Source: Mortierella alpina
Lineage: Eukaryota; Mortierellomycota; Mortierellomycetes; Mortierellales; Mortierellaceae
Assembly (NCBI GenBank): GCA_029449245.1
Contig: JANATF010000019.1
Coordinates: 248,001-312,000 of the forward strand
Reading direction: 5' to 3'
Length of the DNA stretch: 64,000 nucleotides
The notes beneath the pieces were generated by a model. That model saw only the letters and a program-made list of their open reading frames with translations, did not search any database and was not told where the DNA came from. Numbering within the stretch: the first letter of the stretch is position 1; each line of letters starts with the position of its first letter. Positions 21,738 through 33,100 of the stretch are shown piece after piece. The position numbers and the translations under genes are program-made.

Positions 21738-23802
21738 CTAGTGATGATCGACCACTAGCATCTCCATGGAAACGTTGTCATTGTCGCCTTCATCATCCGA
21801 TCCATCTTGTCTTTCCATATCAAAGTACTCCTCCTTGTCTCCGCCTTGGAAAACAGGGGTGCTGCCCGAGGAATTGAAGGATGGCAGAGAATACGAACTG
21901 GGGATCTTTTCCGTGATGACGGTCTGCAGCTCCACTGGATGCGAATAGGAAGGAGGGTAGTATGGGGCCGAGTGCGCAGTGACGATGGGCTGAGTCGCGA
22001 AAACGCGTGTCGCATGCGAGAGTTGAGGTGTCTGCACAAATTCAAGATCGATGGGTGGTAGCAGGTTGCTAAACGTATTCCCTGGTCCCTGCGTTGTCGA
22101 AGTTACTGCAGCCCTAGGGTAGGCGACAGATGGTGTGCGATAAGTTGCGGCAGCATTGGTCCGCTTCCGATTGTCAAACAATATCCTGTTCTCCTCGACC
22201 AAAATATTGACCCACTCCATAAGTCTCCGCTCTGCATCCTTCACTGCGGTCCTACCACAAAGCTCTCGCAAAAGCGGATAGTTGTGGGGATATCCCCCCT
22301 CTGCCATGTAATGGTAAGTGACACGCCCTCCCGAGGACATGTAATGGTCCACGAATCGCGCACAGTCGTCTCGAAGAATCTCCCCGCCAGAGTAAATGAC
22401 GCCAAGCTCTGGGTACCGAGAGTGATCCTTGACATAGAAGGGCGAGACATGAGGGTCTGTGAGAGCAGCCTCCCCTGCATAAGTCTGGGCTATCCTTTGA
22501 AAGACTTGCGGGGGCATATAGTCCGTCCGGCGGTTGTGAGCCATAGACGGTGAGGTCGTTTCGTCAGCATCCAGTCGGACCCAGGGTGAGATGACGAGCA
22601 AAGCGCGGGGCGGTGGAAGCCGGTTTTCACGCAGGACGTAGCATGCATTCAATAGAATGGACGCACCGCTATTGTCTCCAGCTAATAGACATATCGGCAG
22701 ACAATTGACACACTTTCAGTATCATGACGATTGCATACTTTCGTCAATCGTATTACGCAGAAACAGAAAGTGCCGCATCCCTACCAAAGATAATCTTGCG
22801 AGGGTTCCATTTAATCTCCTGAACCAGGAAACGGTATGCGGAGATGTACTGGTCACGCTGTGTTGGGAACTTTTTCTGTGGGGCCAGATCTATACAGGAC
22901 CATGGAGAGAAGAGTCAGAGGCTATAAAGTATAGTTCTGTGGAGACGAATGTTTGCTTAATTGTGAGCTCAGTCTCTGCTGATGTTCACTTTAAAGCCAC
23001 CCCCCTCTATTTTTTTCTGGTCATCTCTGCAAAATGGCCGTGCACTGCGCTGTCCTGTTGTGTGTTGTGGAGTGGAGAAAGAGCGCCATCCAACGGACTA
23101 AGGGATTAGATAAACCGCACCTCCGTTTCGTAATTCCTGCAAGAGGCAGAGAGGCTCAGAGAAAGAGGTTTCAACAGACAACACGAAAGTATCGCTTCCC
23201 ACCTGGAGGGTGGACGTGAAGATTCTGACGGAACACAAGCCAAAATAAGCTTGTGTACACATGTGAAGACATTAACATGTGTATCATGTATTACCATAAT
23301 CCAGCGATAGGATGCGCAAGGTCTTGTTGTGGACGGACTTGAAGTGTTGAACCCAGGAGCAAAAGATGTTGTTGTACATCTCGGCGTCTCCGTAGACAAA
23401 GCCTCCTCCATGCGCATAGAGCATGATCATGTCAACGCCCTTGAGCGAGACCTTCCATGTGGGGTCGCCGCCTCGGGTCTCTGCTGGAATCTTTTTTGTC
23501 TCGAGTGTTCCCACCCAATATGCTTTCCACCCGTCGCGCTTTACGACCATGCTTCGGTCTCCAGGAACAAAGAGTGTTCTAAGGGCCAAGGCTGGACGGT
23601 ACCATTGATGGGGGAACAGGGCAGCAGCGAGATACACGCCACGAATTATAAAGTGAGAGATAAAGGGTACTTTCGTGGGCGCCTTGATGCGCAGGAACAG
23701 CGCATAGAGGAGAGTTGGTCCGATAAGAAAGATAAAGAGGAACACGCCCAGGGCAGTACGGCAGACGAATCGAGCGTACTTGAGAAACTTTGGAAGTGCC
23801 AT
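21738..23802 (-). CDS. Membrane-anchored alpha/beta hydrolase (hormone-sensitive-lipase type)
   Basis: Three minus-strand exons: 23802-23295, 22889-22785, 22681-21738; 518 residues. A hydrophobic anchor at about residues 13-38 precedes an alpha/beta-hydrolase fold-3 domain. The oxyanion motif HGGG is at 131-134. The nucleophile motif GDNSGA (Ser209) is formed across the intron 2 junction. The acid residue is probably in EILRDDC (D309/D310) and the histidine in GGYPHNYP (H337). The pattern and the N-terminal anchor recall yeast Say1-type steryl deacetylases, but the substrate cannot be told from sequence. The C-terminal 150 residues are Pro/Ser-rich and then acidic, beyond the usual domain. 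It converges with the hexosaminidase gene: the two stop codons are about 140 bp apart. Confidence 0.87.
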
Positions 23803-24853
23803 ATGGGGTTTTGTGCGAGGGATGGAGGCGACTCCAAGAATCTAAGGGAGCACGTTTTATGCTTTGTGGAGAAAGTCAAGGGAGTGGTGGCTGGCAGGTG
23901 TGGGGGAGGATGATTGTATGAAAGAAGCCGTTGCTGTAAAGAAGAATGAAAATGCGCGGGGAGGAAAGAAAGTGGAAAACGGTGAGGAAGCAAGAGAAAC
24001 AAGAGAAACAAGAGAGGGCAAATTAGTGGACGAGGATATCGTAAATTCGCCTGTGACAACGAGTCGAGGGCAAGAGTGTGCTGCTGGCATGCCCAGCCGA
24101 AAAAATAGTACTTGTAGGCGGGCATGATAGAGCTGAGCGTGCTCTCAAACTACTTCAAAGTTAAGGCGGAGAGAAAGGGGCGCACAAGCCGAGTGGACAC
24201 AGAATCGATACAGACAAGAGCAACACGACGCTACCTGCACACTGCAGGTGCTGTACGGTACTGCATCCAGGCAAGACAGTGCGGTAGTGAACAAGCGCCT
24301 TCTCGAGTCCCTTGAGATCGACTGGTCCGGATGAAGGTGATGGCATGAACGTGAATGAGGTAAGGCAAAGTGCAGTGTCTATTAAAAACAGAGGCGAGTG
24401 AGACAAGGCGTTGTCGTAAGCAACGGTCGCATGCAGGATGTGCAAACGTTGCCAAGCAGACAGCTCATCATTCTGAGAGGATGGTGGATGGCTGCACCTG
24501 TTTGGATCCAGTTCAACGCACGCTTGCTTCCCACCACGGACCCATACTTGCCCCCTCGCTGTCTGTTCCCCAGCTAGCTCATCTCTCTCCCCTTCCTTGT
24601 CCTCGTTCATGTGTGGCTCTTTAGCCTCCTTGATCCCGAAAGCGAAATGGCTTTTTTTGTGTTGTGGGGCATACACGACCCCTTCTGGTCCCTTGGTGCA
24701 GTGTTTAAATCAGACTCGAAGGTATCATGGCCTTCAACCGTTAGCCGAGGGAGGGGCAGCTCTTGCTCTTTCTCTCTCTATCTCGCACTCTTGAGTCCTC
24801 GTGCTCTGCACAGTCGATGGCATGTTGTGCTGGGGGATGTGGTGCACAGAGAT

Positions 24854-24890
24854 GAGAGAGAGAGAGGGAGAGAGAAAGAGAGAGAGAAGA
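24854..24890. repeat. (GA)n-rich microsatellite
   Basis: Imperfect GA dinucleotide run with GGGA and AAAG interruptions. Confidence 0.85.
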
Positions 24891-25055
24891 ATGAAAAAAA
24901 AAGAAAAGCGAGACACTCGAGACGACACCTCTCATTGGCCACTCTTGAGGCAGATGGTTCTCCCACAGCGAGTCTGAAATTCTCCAGTTGCATTGCTTTT
25001 TCTTGATCTTGCTTTCCATTCTGCTCATTGACACTTTCCCATTGCATCCTCTCTG

Positions 25056-25059
<4 letters not shown>

Positions 25060-25087
<28 letters not shown>
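25060..25087. repeat. (TC)n microsatellite
   Basis: Near-perfect TC run in the pyrimidine-rich leader ahead of the tectonin gene. Such leaders are common upstream of fungal start codons. Confidence 0.85.
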
Positions 25088-25090
<3 letters not shown>

Positions 25091-25527
25091 ACTCACGCTC
25101 TCTCCTTCTCTTACACATATACACGCACTCTCTCACTCTCACACTCACGCTCACACTCACTCCTTGTCTTCTCACCTTCAAGGTTTCGCACTGTCCCTCA
25201 AATTCTGCTTGACCAAGGCTCTCGCACGCTGTGAATTAACCTCATCCTCTGGTCAGTGCTTCGCCCATCCGCCCACGAACACGCCTTGCGCGTTGTCCTG
25301 CACCACCTTCCACCCCATGAGTCCCAGTTGTTGCACACATGCACCCTCTCTCGCCCTCAGTCAGTCTCCTCCTGCCCACTCTCTGCCAAGAGACCCACAG
25401 TTGTGCGCGCTTCTAACCTTTGCATCGGCTCTCTCTCTAGACCAGGTTACTGCTGCACAGCTCGGACTGATCACATTGCCTTCGTTGAGATCGCGCCGCA
25501 TTTCTTCGTCATCGATCCATCGCGATC

Positions 25528-28500
25528 ATGGACTCGACCCCAACCATGCCATCAACGCTGTGGCATCCCGTGGCTGGAATCCGGCTCCGGTCCGTCTCGG
25601 TCGCCGACAGAAAGAACATCTGGGGCGTGACTCTGGATCTGCAGGTCTGCAAACTCAACCCAGAGACACAGAAATGGATCCTGGTTGCTGTCACCTCCGA
25701 GACCGTCAACCGCTCCCGCTTCTCGGCCTCGTCTGCCCACTCTGCCCTCACCAACACCTCTATTTCCTCCCTTGCCTCGTCCACACCCTCCACTGCATCC
25801 TCCTTTTTCGCCACCAAGAAAATCTCTTCGTTGCTGCCCTCGCTGAGACTATCGTCAGGAGCATCGTCCCAAGAACCATCACAACACCAACAACAACAAC
25901 AACAGCAACAACAACAAAAACAAGACCAGCATGAACAGCAACAGAATAAAGGCAATGGTCTCTCCTTACCAATGCAGAGGCAGGGTTCACTTCCCTTGTC
26001 CGAATCTGAGACTGACGCAGACACGACCGTGCAGGTATCTGCGGCATCGGACGGAACGGTTGTGCGACTGGACTCCACCCAGAGGGCCTGGTACTTGATC
26101 GCGCCGCACGATCATGCCGACTTTGAGAAGGATGTCATCTGGATCGACCTGGACCACTTCTGGAAAGTTGTCAGGTAGATTCTCGCTTGCTGCTGTTGTG
26201 TCGTGCTGCTGTCGTGCTTTCACACTTCGGGGCTAATGTGATATATCTCCCCGTACATTCCTAGCGTGGCATCCATGTCTCAGATATGGGGCCTGTCCGA
26301 ATCGGGAGACATCTACTACGGGACATCGGATCGCTTTCTCCAGCTCGAATCCTCCGTCACGTCTGGTGCGGGCTACGACAAACCGACCTTCACCCACATT
26401 GCCGTAGGACACGACAATGTCGTCCTTGCCACAGACGCTCACTCAGGAATCGTCTTTCGATTGAAAACACATCCAACGGCGTCTCACCCACCCGTCTGGA
26501 CGGCTCTGCCAGGCACAGGCACGGCTGCAGCTGCAGGAACGGGGCTACATTTCAGGAGTTGCAGTCTCTCCAGTGCCAACTTCATCGTCGGCGTTACCTT
26601 GGATGGTCTTGTTTACAGATTCACTCACGGCGCGTGGGTGTCGCTAGGTGGAGGGGCCAAGATGAGCAGTGTTGGTATTGGCGCGGACGGGTACGTTCTA
26701 GGTGTTGATCGGGATGGAGACCTCTTTGGGTGTCAACTCCAAGATACGGTCACCATTCCTCGCAGGATCTCCAGCAGAGGCGTACAGCCGAACCAATACA
26801 AAACGAAGGACGAAAGCGCGCCAAGCTCCCCGCAGGCACCCAATGCGCCAAACACCCCCACCACACCACGATTACAGGCCGTTTCCAAGAGGCCCATGGC
26901 ATCGCCTCGAGAACTCTTTGAAATGGTCACGACAACCCATCGAGGTCAAATGGAGGACGAGGAGCCTACGGTAGAGTTGAGTGGGCCGAGATCTTCATCG
27001 CCGTTATCCCGCAGCGACAAATATACACGGTATGCTCTTGCCCGAACGGAATCACAGCTCAGCAAGAGGAGCTATGCGTCCGATTTACCCTCTGCCTCGA
27101 CGCCAACAGGCTTGAACATTCTGCAGCAGCAGCGCGCCGGATCTCCCTCGCCAGGCCCATATGGTGCTCCCTCTGCTTCAAACAAGCCCTTGCCACTCAG
27201 GATCCAAACAAAAGGCGTTGGACTCTCTGGACGCCACTTGATCCATGGTAATTGCCATTGAGCCACTAGTGTTGGCAAACGAACACTTGTAAGTTTAGCG
27301 ATCTCATCTTTCTTTCCCGTCCATTCTTTAGCCGACGAGCTTTCTGGGGATTGTTACTTTTCTTCGAGGCCACATACCTCCTCTAGCATGGATGGCCACT
27401 CATCTCCACCGACTAATACGACCTATGATGAAGGTTCGTACTCTGCGAAATCACGCGCCTCACCCGTCTTGCGAACGTCTTCCCCACACAGTCCGCGTTC
27501 ACCTTACCTGGATCTCGCGTGGCAAAACTCTGCTTGGTCTTCTCATCCAGACTCACCCTCAACCCCAATAGTGGCACCACAGGAGTTTCCGCAAGGGTAC
27601 ACAACTGCTCCGAGGATCGGAAGTGGGCAATATGAAGGCAAGCAAAGGTTTTCGGGTACAAGTTCCTCCGGTGACTCGCCAGTTGCATATTCGCCTGCCA
27701 AACAAAGAATCCTGGAGAGGGCTTTGTCGAGATCAAGGAGTTTTCAAAGCCAAAGGTCGCACTCACCAGCCCCTGATGGAGATACTGGTCGAGGTTCGAT
27801 GCTAGGGGAGAATGAAGATGACGACAAGGACACCACAAGTGATGCTGCTCTTGTCGGGTTTGTATCGTCGCAGCTGCAACCACATGTGGAACCCAGTGAG
27901 CTGCCTTCAGTAGCGCGCCCTACCGCCTCAGCAACACTGATGGAGCACGATAAAGATGTGGACATACAGCATCGGCGCAACAGCACTCAACAACCCAAAG
28001 GACAGGGACCATCCTTGTTGTCCGAACTCCCAGCACAGACGAGTGAGATGATGCAGCACGAAAAGGGTGGCGATGTGAAAATGGATGTGAATATTGAGGA
28101 AAAGCGACCGCCAGACAAGGAGGAGATTATGAATGAAACGACCCAGAAGCCGTCTGCAGGATGGGAACCGTATAAAAGCGAGTGGACTCAAGGCGTTTCA
28201 GATGACTATCGGGACCAAGTGCCCCCCACAATTTGGACCAACAGAGGTAGACCCTTGAGCGCCTCACAACAGTTCTGGCTATTACAAGAAGAGCACCCAT
28301 CACCCCCATCACCCCCATTGCCATCGTCACTTCTTTCGTCTCAGGATCAGCTTGGGCTCCAACCCTTCTCGTCAGACATCAATCACGGTACCCTTTCGGA
28401 CCCAAACCAAAAACAACTACTTGGACCTGACTCTGTCACGGGTCCGCAGCAGGATCAAGACCCTGAGCACGATCCCGAACGTGATCTCGAATACTACCTT

Positions 28501-29400
28501 TCCACGCCAGGATTGGGATCGACTCATCGACCGAGCGACTCGTCCGACATCTTGATGCAAGAGCAGCAAGAGTATTTACGATTAACTCGACTCCGCAGCC
28601 GTCGATCCTATGCGTTTGCAGCGCTCAATAACGATAAGAACAACAGCCAATATTTCAGCGCCCTCAAAGCCTTTGGAGGAGATAACGGCTTTGACATTGA
28701 CAAGAAGAGTGAACTCAGATTTGATCCTTCGACTGTGGGAGAGCAACAACAGCAGCAGCAGCAACAGTACGATTATAAAGGAGAGAATCAGCAAGTGGAG
28801 CAGCAACACTATTCATCCGACCCAACACCACAAGATCCCATTCCAGAAGCGATCTCCTCAGCATTCCAGCGGCATCCTTCCTCCAGCATGGGACTGTTCA
28901 AGAAAAAACGCGCACAGGTGCCACCCGTTGTTGTGAAGGCCAATAACGACGAGGAGGCCAACAGTCGACCCTCTTATTCATCGTCTCATCTGCAGCAATA
29001 TGTCGACACACTCGCAGCCCAAGCAACTGCGGTCGACAACCGCAAGGACGTCCCTATGATTACCATCAGCAATGGCAGTTTAAGCGATGGAGCAGCTGCA
29101 GCTACAGCTGCACCTGATGCTGCACCTGTAGCAGAGGGTGGGTCAGGAACGGGAGGGGTAGGAGAAACACCAACAGCGGCATCAAATGCAGGTGTTGCCA
29201 GCGGAAGGACTCGCCTCAGCGGTCATCCTCGAGGGCCAGACACTGGGGTCGTACACCGAAACTACGAGCAGCTTCGCACTGGGATCCAAGGCGAGGATGA
29301 GCAAGGACGCTGGGTTGGTGGCACGAGCGCGAACGATACGACACTTCACCATTATGATCCCGAGATTCACCACAAGTCCAAGTGTTGCAACATCCTTTGA
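25528..29400 (+). CDS. Tectonin-repeat protein with C-terminal CAAX box
   Basis: Three exons: 25528-26174, 26265-27247, 27332-29400; 1232 residues. The N-terminal 400 or so residues carry tectonin-type beta-propeller repeats. Examples are WHPVAGIRLRSVSV..IWGV at the start, MSQIWGLSESGDIYY at the beginning of exon 2, and a VGIGADGYVLGVDRDGDLF unit. They are interrupted by a Ser-rich and polyglutamine insert near residues 118-145. The remaining 800 residues are mostly disordered (Ser/Pro/Gln/Asp-rich, a second poly-Q near 28745-28770). The protein ends KSKCCNIL: a CNIL CAAX box preceded by Cys and basic residues, which predicts prenylation (Leu in the last position favours geranylgeranyl), with possible palmitoylation. 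Tectonin proteins act in lectin-like recognition and membrane traffic or autophagy (TECPR family). A membrane-bound adaptor role is inferred. Confidence 0.8.
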
Positions 29401-30173
29401 ACACAAGTGCCTGTTCTTTTCCTCTCTCTCTCTCTCTTTTCTTTCTCTTCATTTTCATCCTTCTCATTTTTCTTTCATTTTCCACCACTGTACTATATAG
29501 TTCGTTCCCTGCTGCTCAAATAAGGTCATTCGGCGTCTCTGTACATGAACAAAGGCATATGCAAGGTGTGTGACATAAAAAGCCGCTGTGCCAGAGCTCC
29601 CGTTTTGAACGATCGCCCCGTTACCCACCGCTGCACAGCCTTTAGTGTGTTTGGTGGATGGCTCGCCTGGAGGAATGTGGATGCGCATTCGAGCGTGTTA
29701 TTTTTACACCTTGCACCAAGCCTGGACCTCTTTCATATCCCTTTCAAAACCACTTTCACTAGTAACAAACAAATAAAGCCGTTAGCCTTGTCAAAATTGA
29801 AGTTATATATACCTGATGTGGAATCATTTGCCATTGTTTGTTCTCCCTTATCAACCCTCGATGTTCCACCACCTTTGCCTTTTCTCACCTTGTGTATGAA
29901 TTCACAACCTCTTGTGGAAGTCAGCCTCCGCCAAATAGATCACCTTCTCATCACATACGATATAGCCCTCGACTCGATATCGAGCATCCTTCTTTCCTCA
30001 CCATACCATCCGCAAACCCATCCGCAACACACACACACCTATAACATTCATTTCTCTCTCTTTTTCTGCGTCACTCTCTCCCTCTTTCTCGCTCTCTCAA
30101 CTTCGATCATCATCTCAGCCCATCGCAAAGCTTCAACACAAAAAAAATCACACACAACTTACCTTTCGCCTCC
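29401..30173. other. Intergenic, pyrimidine-rich
   Basis: Holds the 3' region of the tectonin gene and the CT-rich leader of the next gene. A long open frame here (29545-30177) is low-complexity and has no domain, so it is not called. Confidence 0.5.
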
Positions 30174-33100
30174 ATGAGCATGCGCACACGCGTCGTCGGT
30201 TCTGGAACAAATGCCAATCCAGTGACACCCACGTCGCTTGCAGAAGCTCCCGCAGCTGCGACAGAGATCCAGGATCAGGAACTGAGCACTGTTCAGGAGA
30301 TCGACACCGCAACGCATATTGTGGTGGAGCACCTTCGCACTGGCACGGTCAAAACCCACGTCTTTGCGTCCAAGGACGGGCAACCTTCGTTGCTGGGGCA
30401 TGTCATTCCGGACACGACCTGTACTAGGTGCGTTGATGATAGTTCCTGTTAGCAGTTTGTAACTAAACCGTTCATTTTTCCTTCTTGTTTTTGTTGAACT
30501 CACCTTTCTTTTTTCCTGCTGCTCTCTGAAATCTCTGGATTGTATGTTTTTTGCTTAGCGACATCATCGGACCGCTCCTGGACGTCAAGTTCCAAGTCCT
30601 GCAAGACCTCGTCCAAACATCGCTAGACACCACCCGCTCAGAGTCTCTCAGCAAGGTCGCGCATCTCACCCAGGCTCTTGAGACCCGCGAGAGCACGGTC
30701 GCCAGTCAAGTCTCGCTCGCGGCCACCACCACGATCGAGCACCAGATCAAGACCGAACTAACGCCTCAACTGGATAAGATTGAAAAGATGCTTTCCTTAT
30801 GCCACCTCAAACAAGTTGACCTGACCGCTACAGCCACTGACGACGCGTCTTCAGACAACACCCCCTCCCCGAAATCAGAGGCGCCTTCAAAGTCGAGCTT
30901 GGATCACTTGAACCAAGACGACAGCACAGACTCGAACGCCGGAACCTGCAGTCTTGAAGGCTCTCCTAGAGCAAAAAGTGTTGTTGCCGACGACGCTGGA
31001 GGCAGCACCGCCAGCTCTGCAAGAAGGGACGGCGTGGTCCTGGAGAAGCTGCAAACCATCGAGCATCAAGTGGATGCTCTTTGTAAGGTTGTCATTGACG
31101 GCCATATCCCGCCTTTGGAGTGTAGAGTCCCAGGAACAGGAACCTCAGATGTCGGCCAACAAACTCGCCACCACAGTGGAGACACCTGCTCGATAAACGA
31201 GGGAGCAACAACATCAGCAGCAGCAGCCACTGCGTATGATAGACTGGCTGGAATGAGGGACGAGATGTTGAATATCCCAGAGTCGCTGTCAGGAGCGAAC
31301 GCCAAAATGCAGGAGCTGATTGATGCCCTGGCCAGAACTGAGCGGTTTGCAACAGGACCTCGGACAATCGATGCAGCCGTGAGCACCGAGGATCAGACTC
31401 CGCTAGAAGCCATTCATGGCGAGATCAAGGAGTGGAAGGAAAGCTTGGAGTCGTATATGATAGCCCATCAGGCGGGACTCGGTAACGTGGACTCGCAGGT
31501 TCAAATCGTGGAGTCCGAGGTCAGAGCCATGAGTGCAGACCATCAAGCCTGGAAGAAGACACACCAACAGTCATTATCGGTGTATCTGAGTAAGTGTTCC
31601 AGCTGAACGATTGCAGACGAGTGAGAGTGCAGTTGATATATGAACAATATCCACTTTCCACTTACCATCAAATTGTCCTGACAAGTATAGAGTACATGTA
31701 TCATGTCTACAAACGCACTGCGAGCGTCGATAGTCAAATCCACCAAGTACTGGAGCAAGTTGAAAATCACACCGGCGTCGAGCAGGAACAGCGCACAAAA
31801 TTAGCAGAGGATCTTGCCACCATGCGCTCCGAGATTCTGTCGATCCTAGACTGCCTGCCTGGCACGGTCGCTAATGCCTTGAAACGGTCGAGTGAGAGCA
31901 CCTGCACTTCACATGGAGAAAGCCTATGCGCAGGCCAAGCAGCTGCCATCGGAGAGGCAGCCAGTTATGTCCCAGGGACACGCTCGTTGCTTTCTGAGCC
32001 AGCGTCAAGGCCCGCCAATGGTCCTGGAACCCGAGTGCTGGGTATGACCGGTTCCGAATACACGGCTGCCAAAAGTGCTGGAGGTCCGCAGCAGGACCCC
32101 AGTCACTCCTGTTTTAGGACACCAACGCCATTGCCTGGATCCAACCCAGATCCAGTCCTTGAACAGCTAGTGCAGACGGTTGGCTCTCTTCAGGCTAGCA
32201 TTGCGTCGATGATTGAAAATTACAGCGAGTTTACTGCCGTGAAATCAGCCTCGCCTCCTCCTCCCGCTCCATCGGAGATTCCTGAACCTCCACCTCGAGA
32301 GCTATCCCAGGTCGAGCATCGTATACGCATTCTAGAGGATCTCCTGTTCCAAATGAATCAGAACTCCTCCACACGACGGTCTGTTCAAGACGGCAGCGCC
32401 TCACATGGCCACATTTTGCCCGAAATGGGTCATCCAGGCACTCGAAGCCAAAGCTGGCCGACTCCGCCACCGGCACCAGGCTACAGCTATAGTCGCCCTC
32501 GCAACAGCTCTACTAGCGAGAATGTGTCGACAGCGGCGATGACCTCCTCGAGCAGCGCCATGGGGGCGTTGCCTCATCAACAACCCGAACCAGCTTCGAT
32601 ATTGACATCCGATTTCTGTGGAGAGCTAGAGTCCATGAGCAAGAACCTCACAGAGCTGGTGAATATGATCACGGCGACGATGAGCAGCCTCTCGGAGGGG
32701 CAAAACTCCTTGCATCATGAGCTCCACCGCGAGATCCAACGCGTGATCGATACTATCCACCCACCGGAGACTGAGGAGGACCAGCTCAGGAAGCAGGAGC
32801 TTTTGCACCAGGAGCAATTGGAGGAGATGGAGCATCTCAAGAACAAGGCCCTTATGGACCAGGAGGCTGCTTTGGAGGCCGAGCAGAAACGGCTCCAGGA
32901 CGAGAAGGCTGCCATGGAGGCTGAGGCCTTGGCCAGCGTCGCGGCTAAGGAGCGTGCTCAGGCACTCGAGTACATTGCTCTGATCCCCCATATCATGACG
33001 ACTCTCGAGAGCGTACATGCGGAGCGAAGTGGGGCGGTGGATGAAGCCATGGTGTACGATATCAAAGAGACCAGGGCGGCTGTGTCCAAGGTCGAGGCGA

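Larger units (their letters stand above)
23803..25527. other. Divergent intergenic region, 1.7 kb
   Basis: Separates the hydrolase (minus) from the tectonin gene (plus). It contains GAAACAA repeats near 23995-24015, a GA-rich tract (24854-24890) and a CT-rich leader with (CT)n at 25060-25087. Several open frames cross it, but all are low-complexity and none has a recognisable domain. Confidence 0.5.

Noticed and set aside
25509-26078. 189-codon minus-strand frame with a polycysteine run
   Set aside because: Antisense of the polyglutamine insert in the tectonin gene.
29545-30177. 210-codon plus-strand open frame between the tectonin and coiled-coil genes
   Set aside because: Pyrimidine-rich leader sequence gives a Ser/Leu/His-rich translation with no domain, and it overlaps the next gene's start.
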